Source of the DNA: Terebella lapidaria
Taxonomy: Eukaryota > Annelida > Polychaeta > Terebellida > Terebellidae
Direction: 5' to 3'
Length of the DNA: 64,000 nt
Assembly: GCA_949152475.1 (NCBI GenBank)
Contig: OX424561.1
Span: forward strand, 1,736,001 to 1,800,000
Shown in pieces: positions 1 to 11,712 of the stretch. The notes under the pieces were generated by a model, which worked only from the letters and a program-made list of their open reading frames with translations, ran no database searches and was not told the DNA's origin. Both the position numbers and the translations under genes were made by a program. Positions within the stretch are counted from its first letter, which is position 1, and the number at the start of each line of letters is the position of its first letter.

Positions 1-440
1 AGTATTTCCCAAACCAATCACATGTATTTGATCAATAACCAATCATACCTATTACCATGATTGTAGGCCTTATCATTGCAAATTGCGAAATGTGTTTCGC
101 GAATTACTTTTTGTGAATTCGCGTATTGCTTTTTGCGTATTATGAATTGCATTTCCTGAATTGCTAATACTGAACATGACACACTCTCAGGAGGGTACCG
201 AACACTATGGACCAGTGGATTAGTCACAACAATCTTTTAGTTACTGTGGTTTACAACATAACAATAGGCTAATAACGACTGCTGTGTTTTTGGGTGCATT
301 GTGGAGATTGCAGACTTCATCTACATTTGGTTCCTATGAGATGGATATTACCTATATGTTTGATCTAGATTCTATTTGCTGATAGATGATATGATAGGTT
401 CTACATACTGTAGCCAATACAGTAGCTGGCTACTTAGTTA
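1..440. other. No recognisable feature
   Basis: AT-rich intergenic sequence. I see no coding signature, RNA gene or clear repeat end here. The short open frame on the minus strand (18-227) has no recognisable domain. Confidence 0.5.
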
Positions 441-1382
441 GGCTCTCACCAGCCCAAGCGACGCGGAGCACGTCCAAGATGGCCCACATGGTGCTCGGGA
501 CGAAAACAAACAAATCACGATTATGACCGATTTACGGGCTGACACACAAACTATTAGTATTGTATGTATGCTAACACATGAGAGGACCCAAATTACATAT
601 GATAAATCAACTCAAAACCTCGATATATTGCTGAAAATCCCCTTCAAACACCGCTAATCCTTCCTGGTAAAATTTGTGGTCGGTGACAGCCAAGGCTAAT
701 GTTAATGTTTGGAGGGGATTTTCAACAACATTTCGGGGTATTTAAGTGCGTTGTCATGTATAATTTGGGTCCTCTCGTATATACAGTCAGGAACAGATAC
801 AAATTTGGTAATTGTTATGAATTACCAAAATATGACATTTTAACATCGTTTAGAAATTACACAAAAAGGAAATGGCAAATATACATGACCATTTTGTGAT
901 ATTTTAACAATTACCTCTTTTGGTAACTCAGTCTTACTTTCTTGTTCAGATGCCTGCTGTGAATTGCATGCTGTGTACGGATTGCTACAAACTTGACAAA
1001 AGAGAGCTTACATCATGTGGTGTACTCTCAATAGATTTGTAGCAATCCGTACACAGCATGCAATTCACAGCAGGCATCCGAACAAGAAAATTGGACTGAA
1101 GTTACCAAAAGAGGTAATTGTTAAAATATCACAAAATGGTCATGTATATTTGCCATTTCCTTTTTGTGTAATTTCTAAATGATGTTAAAATGTCATATTT
1201 TGGTAATTCATAACAATTACCAAATTTGTATCTGTTCCTGACTGATATATGAGTGAATACAAAAAGACAATTTGGTGTGTCAACCCAGATAACTGTCATA
1301 ATCGTCATTTGTTTGTTTTCGTCCCGAGCACCAATGTGGGCCATCTTGGACGTGCTCCGCGTCGCTTGGGCTGGGCTCTCAC
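441..1382. mobile_element. Foldback DNA element with 9-bp target duplication
   Basis: GGCTCTCAC occurs at 441-449 and again at 1374-1382, directly flanking an element at 450-1373. The element starts CAGCCCAAGCGACGCGG and ends with the reverse complement. The outer arms (about 450-525 and 1298-1373) and inner arms (about 780-990 and 1030-1250) are inverted copies, so most of the element can fold on itself. The left arm carries an extra, itself palindromic, stretch at about 526-779. No transposase is encoded. A 9-bp duplication with long terminal inverted repeats is the pattern of Mutator-like (MULE) foldback elements; the assignment to that superfamily is inference. Confidence 0.8.
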
Positions 1383-2522
1383 CCAATACAAATGTGTATC
1401 AAATGCGAACTGAAAATATGTAATAATTTTGCTATTCATAACACACAATTAGCAATACGCAATTCACAATCATACTTCCAGTTTTACATAATGCTAGGAC
1501 TGATTGGATAGATGTCCACACAAGTATTTTAGTGCTAGATCTGATTAATTTATGAGTATAAGCGATAAGTAGGCGGTGGGGGGCAGGGAACATTTGAATT
1601 GATGAGTATTCCAGCAATGTCTTGCTGACAGAAAAGATCTCGCTCAAAACAGAATGTGTATACACATTAGGGATTCTTACATTCAATTTAACGGTACATC
1701 TGGGTTTTTCTATACGAAATGAGCAATACAAGCTTTCTCGCTTTTTGTGGGGTTTGTTTTGTGAGTGCCGGAAATGAGTTCTCATGTTATAAACAAGATT
1801 GAAATTTATTGTTTTGAAAAAATAGTTTATTTCTGACTTAAAAGCAATACACTCCCACAATTATGTCCAAATTAAAATAATTAAAGTGCAAATAATATAT
1901 TTTACTTCGACGACCCCGGCTTATTTACGACATCATAAAGTTTCGGAGTCTTTCGCTAGGTGGCAGCGCAATGCCAATAATTACCGCAATGACGCGCATA
2001 CAAGACCATATTGCCTTATGGGCAAAGTATAGTGGCCATTCAACTCAATGCTAAATGTTCTCATTTTGGTCCATAACACCTTTCCAAAAAAAATTCCCAG
2101 CCTAACCACTATGCTAGTTTATCAATTGATGTATTGGACATCGCGTGATAAGCATGAATAAATTTGACGACACATAAGATTTTTCGCTATTCTGCCTCAA
2201 ATGGGCCAAGAGTAAAAATACCCGATTTTATGGGTGATGATGGCCATGCAAAACCCCTTCGCTTCCCCAACAAGATATTGCCTTGAAAACCGGGTCATTA
2301 TTTCCCAGCAGTGTATTCTTTCGGGTGAATATACACTCGTCCAGAAATCTGGCATAAAAAAAATATACGAGGTGATGTTTCACAAAGGTTTCCCTTTAAA
2401 TTGCCTGAGTAGGTGAACGCTCGCTGATTGGTTAAACGGGTTACCGTTCTGTGCGGAATTATGAAAAAACAAGAGTAGTTTTTTATAAAATAGTGTAATG
2501 TCTGACAAGATTGATTTAATTT
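1383..2522. other. No recognisable feature
   Basis: AT-rich sequence. The 142-codon minus-strand open frame (1432-1860) has no motif I recognise and low-complexity composition. Nothing else is supported. Confidence 0.4.
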
Positions 2523-2675
2523 AACTAGGGGCCTATAACCAGGACCTGGTAACAGTCCATCCGGATGAATCCGGCCGTCATACATCACAACATAACACAT
2601 CATAGACATACAAAAGACAATAAACATCAGTTATGGTAATATAGCCCGTATACGTGGAGCCTGAGGTGTTCCAGA
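2523..2675 (+). repeat. Dispersed repeat family A, copy 1 (partial)
   Basis: Shares about 130 bases with 4237-4370, including the stretches around AATCCGGCCGTCATA, CACATCATAGACATAC and ACATCAGTTATGGTAAT, and more weakly with 8010-8110. Similarity to the other copies fades after GAGCCTGAG (about 2665). Nature unknown; it may be a LINE or SINE fragment. Confidence 0.55.
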
Positions 2676-4236
2676 AAGGATGATGACCTTGGAAGGTCAT
2701 CTGCCGTGTGATCAAAAGCGGTAGTACCTCTAAGAAGGGGTTGTCGTTTGCCCTCGCCAACCGGCGCCTCGGACCCGCAGGGGATCCGAGGCAGGGCGGA
2801 GACGCGGGAAACGAGTCTGGGAAGTCTGCACGGACAGCCGTCTTCCTCTGCCAAGAAGAAAGCTATAAGAGTCAACGCGGCAAGCCACGTACGTGACACC
2901 AGCTACCGCATACTACCCGGCCTGCCAAGTCCTTACGGATGGACATTCCCAAATGCAGACGCCTGCACATACATACATCTCCGGATGGCCAGCACGCGGG
3001 ACACGCGACTGGTAAAACACTCACACTCCAAACGCCGGCTGTGCCAGACCCTGCGGGATCCGGCGCTGCGGCAGCAGACGAAGTGTGAGGAGCACAACAT
3101 AAATGTGCAAATAACTGGAGATTCATTAAAATCTGGTACGACATTGTAATTACACATATATGCATGTAACAAATATGGACAGCAATTCTACCCTCGTAGC
3201 AGTTAGACTTCTGTCCCCGGTCATAATAACACACTGCTTGGACCAAAGTATGAACACTATGAAACTCATGCGGGGGCAGGCATTTCCCTCTGGTGACTCC
3301 AAATCAAACCGTGGATACTGTTAGAAAATAGAAATTTCTATTCCAGGGGACCTTGCAATAACATACAAGCATAATATATGTCATTAGCTATAGCTGTCGC
3401 GCCGGCGGTCAATGACAAGAAATTCTCGCTCCCAGCAAGGTAGAAATTGTGATTAAATTAATAGTACAACGCTGTAACAAATATGGGCTAGAAGAAAACA
3501 ACAACAAATTGCCGTTCTCCAGTCTTTTTCGTAATACACATCACACCGCTACTGCCAGAATCAGCACAATTCCTTATACCCCTCTTTCAAGAGCAGAAAT
3601 CACTTGATTTCCAACCCTCTGTTGCACCAGGAAGGAAATTTCACAAACGTATCTCAATTGTGTCAATAATTGAGCAAGAACAGAATTCTCCAGATACTTG
3701 CTGCATACTTGTGGTTTGAATAATCCACCCATAAATAATAACATGAGATGGATAAATAAATATAAAGACTCCCCATGACCGAAGTTACCTTACAGGGCAA
3801 ACATGTATGTCCATTGCCAGCCCTAAAGACACTTGTGCGCCCTGTGGGCGTTGGCCAAACGCCCACTAGCAACCACAAGGTACAATAACGCCACCGAGCA
3901 CTGCACCGTTCAAACCCAGAGCCATAAATTGACCACCGGAGTGCGGATCCAATAGATTCGGACGAGATACCGACAGGTGCATTACGTCATTGGTTAGGGG
4001 GCGAACTCTTCATGCCGGCGCCCAATCAATAGAATCTCAAACATGAAGAAAACAATAGCCGGCGGTCTTCCGGAACTGCCCGCAAATCGAGTCTAGAACC
4101 AGACAATCACCATAGCATGGCATAGCATGGCATATTGACCTTATCCGATGATATGATAGGGATTAAAAGTATGATTAAAAGTATGCTATGCAAGTAGAAC
4201 ACGACCCCCTTCTTAGAAGTAGAGGGGGGTGTCCCT
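2676..4236. other. Unannotated stretch with a GC-rich part
   Basis: 2,700-3,100 is more GC-rich than its surroundings and has short overlapping open frames on both strands (for example 2748-3149 plus and 2872-3246 minus). None shows a domain or a consistent coding bias, so I do not call a gene. The rest is unremarkable intergenic sequence; a short duplication of CATAGCATGG lies near 4112-4131. Confidence 0.4.
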
Positions 4237-4860
4237 TTAACTATAACCAGGCAACAGTCCTCCTGGACGAATCCGGCCGTCATATATCACATCAAAGCAC
4301 ATCATAGACATACAAAACACCTTATACATCAGTTATGGTAATGTAGCCCGTTGTGTGGAGCCTGAGACGCCATGGAATGCAGCACCCCAGAACCCGCACA
4401 CGTGAGCGTGTTGCTGGCCGGTTTCGCCGACAGCACTGCCACGAGGATAGAACCCTGGGCAGCGCGACGGTCTGCCAGAGGCTGTGTAGCACCATCCCAG
4501 GGTGAGATACTGGTGATCCACAGGGCGTCAGCCCCCGAGTCAGCACATTCCTCGTCCTGGGCCCCCAATTGGAAATTGCCCCTGAGGCACTTACGAAACC
4601 ACTCTAGCTGGTAACAGGGGACATTGAGAAGATAGCCATGCCCTCCGTCGTCCTCTCGCCTTACTAGCTCTGAGACAACTCCCAGTAGACAAAATGGGCT
4701 GGCAGTGATGTAAGAGCATTGTTTCATTATAGTGGATAGAAAGAAGGATGGTGCGTCGCCTCAGCAACACACGAGCTTCGAACAGAAGCGGTCAAAACAA
4801 GAATAGTGTCAACAGCAAACTCCTGTCGTGATCTTGGGGTGAAATCGCCACATTAGGTGG
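4237..4860 (+). repeat. Dispersed repeat family A, copy 2
   Basis: Matches the copy at about 8010-8580 over its length with many differences. Shared landmarks are the start (ACCAGG..ACAGT), the segment around GTTGCTGGCC, CCCCCAATTGGAA, CATCCTCTCGCC or its variant, and GTGGAT..ACACACG. It also shares its first 130 bases with copy 1. No intact frame. At the third copy a LINE RT tail follows directly, so family A may be the decayed upstream part of that LINE; this is inference. Confidence 0.6.
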
Positions 4861-7800
4861 AATTCTCATATGAATCATATGAACATGGTCAATCATGTTC
4901 AGATGCATCACGATTGACCAGTGTGCTCAAAGAGTTTCCCGACCGGAAGAAGAATGTGAAAACAGCTATGGAAACCCTAAAAAACTGTTCCTACTTATAA
5001 GACCATGGCACATATCCAAATATAAAGACACCCTCAATATCTGCATACAAGGCCACAAAGTTAATCTCGAAATACTTATGTTATTATGCATTTTGAGTTG
5101 ACATGTAAACTTGATGATAAATGTTCCTTCATATCATGGAATAGAAACACATGCAGCAAACTACTTTGCCATTCCAATTCGTACTTCAGTGTCAATAATT
5201 TCTTATTCATTGTATATATATATATGACCTTTTTATGGTATTCATATGACCAGGCTCAACAAACCATGAATGTCACTCTGCATCGTCTCTGCTCCATTCC
5301 TGCTTTTCTGGAGCAGGGAATATTCAATGATAAGAATCTGACTGTCTCATTCCCGTGATATGCTGGAAGCCTCCCCATGCTCACGATATGCTGGAAGCCT
5401 CAAAGATGAATCAGCAAAAAAATCTTTTGAACTCTAGGACAAAGGTCATCGACCGCCAAAGTCCAATATCACATTAGGTGTGAAGCTTATGATCAGTACA
5501 GGACATGGTATGTCTTAATCTTAATTCGAAATGAGCTCATACGGGAGACTCTGAGTCTCTTAAGGAGCTGTTGGCTGTACTGTTCCCTGATATTCTGGAG
5601 CCACACATATTTAATTCAATGAGACAGGGAGCATGTTGAAACAACAAAAATAAATCGAGGTTTGAACTCATACATAATAGTATTTTATTTCTCATTTTGT
5701 TAATTTGGTCCAGTCTGAAAGATGTGTGGCGATTTTGCCTTCATACCGGAACAGGAATTTCAGCTCGATTTTCACTCTATATGTCGGCAGCTTCACATTC
5801 GAACAAACATTCCCGTGGGAACGTTTCTAATTATAGACCAATTACACTGTGAAGTGATCTCTGTCCCCATCTGAATAGAAGTCTTGCCTCTGGGGACGCA
5901 TATATTCAGGGTCAGGGGAGGCTGTGGCTGTGCCTATGCTTGCCATAGGCTGCCCGGTCTTCCCCTGAAAATGTGCAAATAGGCTAATGCAGTGTCTCAG
6001 GCAGTGTCTTGAATCTCTCACTGGCTACTGGCCCAAAATAAAACGGGCAACATGTGCGTTCCACTAACCTTGAACCAGTCAGTCTATTCGATATACTAAC
6101 TCCTAAGTCTGGCATCAGTGTCCACCATGCCACCTGATGGCGAGTCAGCAACGTCCTAGAGAGCTGATGCCAAACGTTACATTGGTGCTGTAAGTAGTCC
6201 AACGAAAAAGCCATTGAAACCTTCCTTGTATCTTTCATTATACTTCATCCCCAGGAGTAAACTTTCGCTACAGGAAAAGCATAGGAAAAGCATGCGAAGG
6301 ACTCTCCAGCTCTGCCCAAGTCGTCTGAGTTATCCGAGGCTACTACATATTGCACCTGACAACACGATGAATAACCTGAGTGATCAGCAACGACCACAGT
6401 TGCCTCCAAAGACCTGCTAAACATGAGTGTGAGCAGCGAGCCTGGTGACGGATTCTTGTCCCAGACGATAACCGAAGCATTCTCTTCACAGCCCAGACTT
6501 ATGCCTGGTGTCAGTGGTGCCAAAATCACGTTCACATACCACGGATCTCTGAGCCAGTCATGTGACAGACGATGCGTCACATCACTGCAGGCGCAAGTTA
6601 TTTGGCCAAAAATTTGCCTTCCTTGAGTCACACCTGAGTCAAGTTAGATCTGTACAGCGGTGGCCTGTCACCTACATGTAACCATTATAGGCAACATGAA
6701 GAGAGACAACATTCACCCGCCTTGATCCAGCAGCTTCCTTCTGAGAAGTTGTCGGCACAGAACCAGAGACTTGTCCAGCAACCCATAGCTGACTATGACT
6801 TGCTGGACTGCGAGTCCATTTTGCTGCATTTTGCCCTCACTGTGAGTTCATGTGGACACTGACATGAATGATTTAGCTCTCTGCAATGTACTTTCGAATG
6901 TGGTGGACAGAGAAGACTTCGAACACGTGCACCTGGATAAATACACGCCCGGGTAATCCACACCAATGCCAAGGACCAGGCAGCATGTGTGGAAGGCAAA
7001 AAAATGTGCTAGCGCTAAAATGCCAAGCTGTGGATAGTTCCCTTCACCGAACTTTGACAGGTGAAAGACCTGGTCAACAGGATCTGTCAGAACTCTGATC
7101 CCGACCAAGATCATGTTCCACACTTCTTGTCAGCGTGCCAAGGCGACGTGAATGGGTTAAACATTCCATTTATGTGGACATGTGTTTAGTAATCATTTAA
7201 TCACACCACAGAAGATTTTAGGCGTTTCTGCAACGCCTAACACCAACACTGCCGCTTGTGGCGTAGTGCCACAATCGCACACCACTTCTCTAGATTTCTC
7301 GCACTAAGGTTATGCAGCAATCTTCTTGTTTAGGACAGGAAAAGCTGGAGGGTCACAATGTCCGCCTCGCGAGAGGCGATCACCCAGTGTAATTCGGATT
7401 ACTGGCTTTGGATGTGGTCGTAATGCCTGCCCTTGCTTGTCAGAGTCATGCCTGCCCTTGCTTGTCATTCTTCCATGTGACGCAGTAGTTTCTAGGCTGC
7501 ATGCTCCGGCATTCCACTACATCGTCTGCCACCCGCTATTATATGTATATAGTTTTATTATAAGGACTCAGATAGCCCCAGCAGCTAATTTCAACACGTT
7601 TGGAGTTATCTAGCTAGTCCTGCGTCCTACTTACATGTATTGTTGTGTCATTCCGCCTAAATCTATTGAACCATGCTCTTTCGATCGGCCTGTAGTTCGG
7701 GGATGAACGTTGCACTCTCAGTCACCTTCCCGATGAGTGCTAGCAGGTGTTAACGTTGGTCTGGTCATTCCAGACGTTTTTTGTCATTGACTGCCTTCAG

Positions 7801-8009
7801 GGCTGCGATATGTGCTGTGTATGTAAATGTTGTGTCATTAGATGAATTCACATTGATGGGGAGGAAGTAGATTGCACAGACAGCGCCAAATTATTAAGAG
7901 TCCACATCAACAACCGAATACCATGGGGAGACCACATAGATAATGTAACGTTTGGTGCCCGCTATCCAGGTCGCTCCACACTGCGGCACAATCACGGCGC
8001 CATGATTAC
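4861..8009. other. Unannotated stretch, possibly with decayed coding remnants
   Basis: I see no gene I can support. A short direct repeat (GATATGCTGGAAGCCTC) lies at about 5358-5401. Open frames at 6245-6631 (minus, 128 codons) and 6848-7123 (minus, 91 codons) have mixed composition but no family signature. A plus-strand stretch near 6870-6960 reads like a fragment of protein but has stops on both sides. These may be remnants of an old element. Confidence 0.35.
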
Positions 8010-8600
8010 TTAAATAAGACCAGGTACCAGTTCGCCAGACAGGTCCGGCCCAATATTTATCATCAGAAATGGTTATGTAGGCCGGTGTGTCGAGCCTGAG
8101 AGCCATGGGAGTGGCATCCCGGAATACGAGCACGTGGACATGTTGCTGGCCTACCTCGCTGACAGTCCACCACGGAGATAAAACCTATATGCACCATCAC
8201 AGAGCGAGAGACTACCAATCCAGAATGCGTGACCACCTGGATCAAAGTAGCCCCCCTCCTGGGCCCCCAATTGGAATTGTCCCCAGGGGCCTCAACAGGC
8301 CTCTAGTCAGATGTAAGGGGACAGGAGCACATGGCCATGCTCCAACATCATCCTCTCGCCTTGACAGCTCTGAAATAACTCAAGACGCCAGATGGGCCGG
8401 CAGTATTCAAAGCTATCAGTGTGTGGGTGTGACGTGATAGCCATTGAAACAGTGTAGTGGATCGACAAATGACAATGCGTCTCCAGGGAGACACACGTGT
8501 TTGAATGTGAAGCAAAATGTGGTGTATGGAAAAAGGCCAAATACCTATCGCGATCTTTGGGCAAATCTCCACAATAATATTGTCAAGAAAGTCCACCGCA
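8010..8600 (+). repeat. Dispersed repeat family A, copy 3
   Basis: Third, diverged copy of the family at 2523 and 4237, with the same landmarks in the same order. It is followed directly by a degraded LINE reverse-transcriptase tail, which suggests the family could be LINE-derived. No intact open frame. Confidence 0.55.
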
Positions 8601-8905
8601 GACTGTATTATCAGGCCTGCCAATCACCCAACTGAGGAGAGTGTACATCATACACAAGTATTGTCAGGAGCACCACAGAGTATGCGTGCCAGGCATGGAA
8701 ATCAGTGAGCAGCTCTCACCAGAGGCCAGAGAGATCATCTAGAGTCTATACAGAAAAGGGCCCTGTACGTCATATGCCCCAATGTAGGCCTAATTGACGA
8801 GGTGAAAGAGCAGCTGGGCCTCGAAAGCCTGGAGCAATGGTGCAAGAACATATGATGCGCAAGGTCTTCTCATCAATGGAAGATCCCACCCACAAGCTCA
8901 ATATA
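8601..8905 (+). pseudogene. LINE reverse-transcriptase C-terminal fragment (degraded)
   Basis: Translation of about 8660-8905, moving between frames, gives the end of a non-LTR retrotransposon RT: EYACQAW, then ESIQKRALYVICP, then GLESLEQ, then KVFSSMEDPTHKLN. This matches the order found after the RT core in Jockey/CR1-type LINEs (thumb region, IQKRAL..I, GLE.LE.R). Frameshifts and a stop break it. It ends where the endonuclease part of the next LINE begins (about 8906), so two LINE fragments abut here. Confidence 0.7.
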
Positions 8906-11325
8906 AGCCATAGCCATCATAGGAGGTGACTTCAACCTACTAAACATCAACTGGCAGACGATGAGACATGATGCTTCATCTGGATACCCAACAGCCATAT
9001 GTGACAAATGCATACAGGCACTGCAAGACCTAGGACTGGACCTAAGTTGTTGATTCTCGACCAGGTTCAACCCAGAAAACACCCTGGATCCTATAATCAC
9101 AAACAGGAAATCCCTGATCCCAAACTGTGTCACCATCCCAGGGCTGAGTGACCATGCAGCAGTCCTGACTACCACACGTGTTTGTCCATGCCATCACAAA
9201 CCACCAAAGGTGGATCCTACTTCAGAAACGTGCCGACATGAAAGCCATGCAACATAAAATATCAGAGTACAGTGAGACCTTCCACAACGAATTCAACACT
9301 GAAACCCCACCACAAGATCTTTGGTTACACATCTCAGATGCCATGCAGAACCTCATGAGTCAACTTGCACCACCTAAGATATCATCTGGTTGTCACACAA
9401 AGAGCCTATCAAGACGCCAGAAGAGGGCTCTGAGAAAATACAGACGGACCAAGAAACCAAAGCACCTGGAGCAGATGAAGAAACTTCAGAAGATCCAAAA
9501 GCAGGAATGCAGGTGTGCCTTTCTAAACTACTTGATGAGTATGATCGACACCGAAGATGGTAACAAACCAAAGCGCTTATACTCCTACGTCAAGCCGCTG
9601 AGGAAAGACGCCTCTGGAATCAGCCCCCTGAATGGTCAGGATGGGAGACTCCACAGTGATCCTCCAACACATGCCAAGCTCCTGGACCAGCAGTTTGCTT
9701 CAGTGTTCACTGCAGACAACACAGCGAGTATGCCACGTCTAGAGCCGAGCACTTATGCCGAGATGCCTGACATTAAGTTCCATGTCAACGGAGTCGGCAA
9801 GTTACTGCGAGGATTGAAGGCGCACAAGGCCACAGGCCCAGATGGCATCACAGGCCGCCTCCACAAGGAAGCAGCTGACCAAGTGGCACCCATCTTGACT
9901 ACCATTTACCAAGCTTCCTACAATCAGCAACTCGTCCCAAGGGAGAACACTCCAAACCTACAAACTACCAACCAATTTCCTTTACATCTATTTGCTGTAA
10001 GATCATGGAACATATCATTCAGACTAACATCATGCGGCACCTGGACAGACATAACATTCTTGCCAACCAACAGCATGGCTTCAGAAAGCGGCGATCCTAT
10101 GACACCCAGTTGTTACTAGCCGTTGACGACATCCAGAGAGCCCTTGACAACAATCTCCAGGTCGACGCCATCTTACTGGAGTTCTCAAAGGCCTTCGACA
10201 AGGTGTCCCATGCCAAGTTGGCTCTGAAACTTCATCACTATGGCATAACCAACTGCATCCTGGGTTGGATCACGTCATTTCTCGAAGGCAGTAGTCAGAG
10301 GTCATTGTTGGATGACAGCATCTCAGAGACGACTGCTGTAACATCTGGGGTGGCTCAAGGCATTGTCTTAGGACCGCTGTTATTTCTCACATACATCAAC
10401 GATCTGCCAGAATGTAAGTATCAATCTATTACCACCAATATAGCCAAATTTTTATGATTCCAATAACAAACGTAAAATACATTTTGCAATAGAAACAAAG
10501 CCCGACCAAGCAGTTTATCAAAAGTCACCTCTACAGTCAGGCTCTTTGCCAATGATTGCCTGCTATATCGTGTGGTAAGGAACCAGCAAGATGCGAGTAA
10601 TATCCAACAAGACCTGGATGACCTCCAAAAGTGGGAAAAAAACTTGGTCGATGAAATTCAACGCAGCGAAATGTAACGCCATCAGGTTCACCCAGAAAAG
10701 AGCTCTACTGCTTTCTGACTACACCATCCATGGCCACACCTTGGAGAGGGTGTTGAGAACACAGCGTACCTGGGTGTCAAACTCAACAGCAAGATGTCCT
10801 GGGAACCCCATTCCATGCAGTCTCCCAAAAGGCAAACAGTGTGAGGGCCTTTCTTCAGCGAAACCTTGGCTCAACCACCAGGCACATCAAAACCCAGTGC
10901 TACCTCACCCTAGTCAAACCTATCTTAGAATACGCGTCAACAATCTGGGACCCCCACACAGAGGCAGCGGCCCACCAACTGGAGATGGTCCAGCGACGAT
11001 GTGCCAGGTTGGTGCACGATGACAACTTCAGTTACAGTAGTGTCACCCCGATGTTGAACGGCCTGGGATGGGAATCACTAGATGAGCAACGGGCAAAAGC
11101 AAAAGCTGCAATGATGTACCGAATACGGCACAATTTAGTCGACATCCCAGTAGATGACCACTTCACCCCACTTACTACACGATGAAGGGGCAACTCCGAC
11201 AAGTTCCACGTACCATACACACGGACTCTGTCGTACCAGCTGCCTGAGACCGTGGTTTCTGCTCCCAGCCTGAATGTGCTCAAGTCTAGGCTAGCGGGGG
11301 TCAAGTTGAAGGATTGAGAAAATTT
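8906..11325 (+). pseudogene. Degraded LINE: endonuclease tail plus reverse transcriptase
   Basis: The element starts inside the apurinic-type endonuclease domain (IIGGDFNLLNINWQ at about 8911, then GLSDHAAVL at about 9140, the conserved SDH). A linker follows (open 9178-10119), then the RT: GPDGI..LHKEAADQVAPILT, then NILANQQHGFRKRRSYDTQL, LLEFSKAFDKV at about 10170, SGVAQGIVLGPLLF and YINDLP at about 10390. The catalytic motif reads FANDCLLY (about 10545) instead of the usual FADD. The tail reads YASTIWDPHTEAAAHQLE, then QRRCARLV, ending near APSLNVLKSRLAGVKLK at about 11310. Several frameshifts and an insertion at about 10414-10536 make it non-functional. Family: Jockey/CR1-type; clade not resolved. 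Confidence 0.85.
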
Positions 11326-11576
11326 GAAAATCATCAAAATTTGGCTGTTTTGGTGGTAATAGATTAATAGTATGAGCCATCTCAGGATTTTATCTGCACT
11401 ATATACCACACGTTCCACAATCAGCACTCTCAAGATGGTGCAACTAAATCCTGTGCTTAGAATTCAGCACCTTCACAGAAGAAGAAAAGAAGTTGTTGTG
11501 AGAGACTAGTTCGGACACTGATCTTTGCTGGCTCTTGAAAAAGTATTAAATCACATTGTCACGGTGTGATTTAAGG

Positions 11577-11712
11577 GTTTGATCCTGGGTGTGCGGGCAT
11601 TGCTGTCAGACACACAGCCAAGGGCAGTCTCATGCAATGCCTGAGGCCTTGCATGAGACTGTCCCGAGGTTGTATGTCTGGCAGGCAATGTCCAAAATAC
11701 CTAGGATCAAAC
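11577..11712 (+). repeat. Hairpin repeat family H, copy 1
   Basis: An imperfect palindrome of about 136 bases with arms of about 65 bases. Left arm: GTTTGATCCTGGGTGTGCGG, GGCATTGCTGTCAGACA, GGGCAGTCTCATGCA. The right arm is the inverse, ending CTAGGATCAAAC. A second, differently sequenced but equally self-complementary copy lies at 34014-34173, and both are preceded by TTTAAG. It could be a MITE or a structured RNA. No coding potential. Confidence 0.75.

Noticed and set aside
1432..1860. 142-codon minus-strand gene
   Set aside because: AT-rich chance frame without domain, splice support or start context.
2748..3246. Overlapping plus and minus genes in the GC-rich patch
   Set aside because: Several frames are open on both strands at once, as expected from base composition; none has a recognisable motif.
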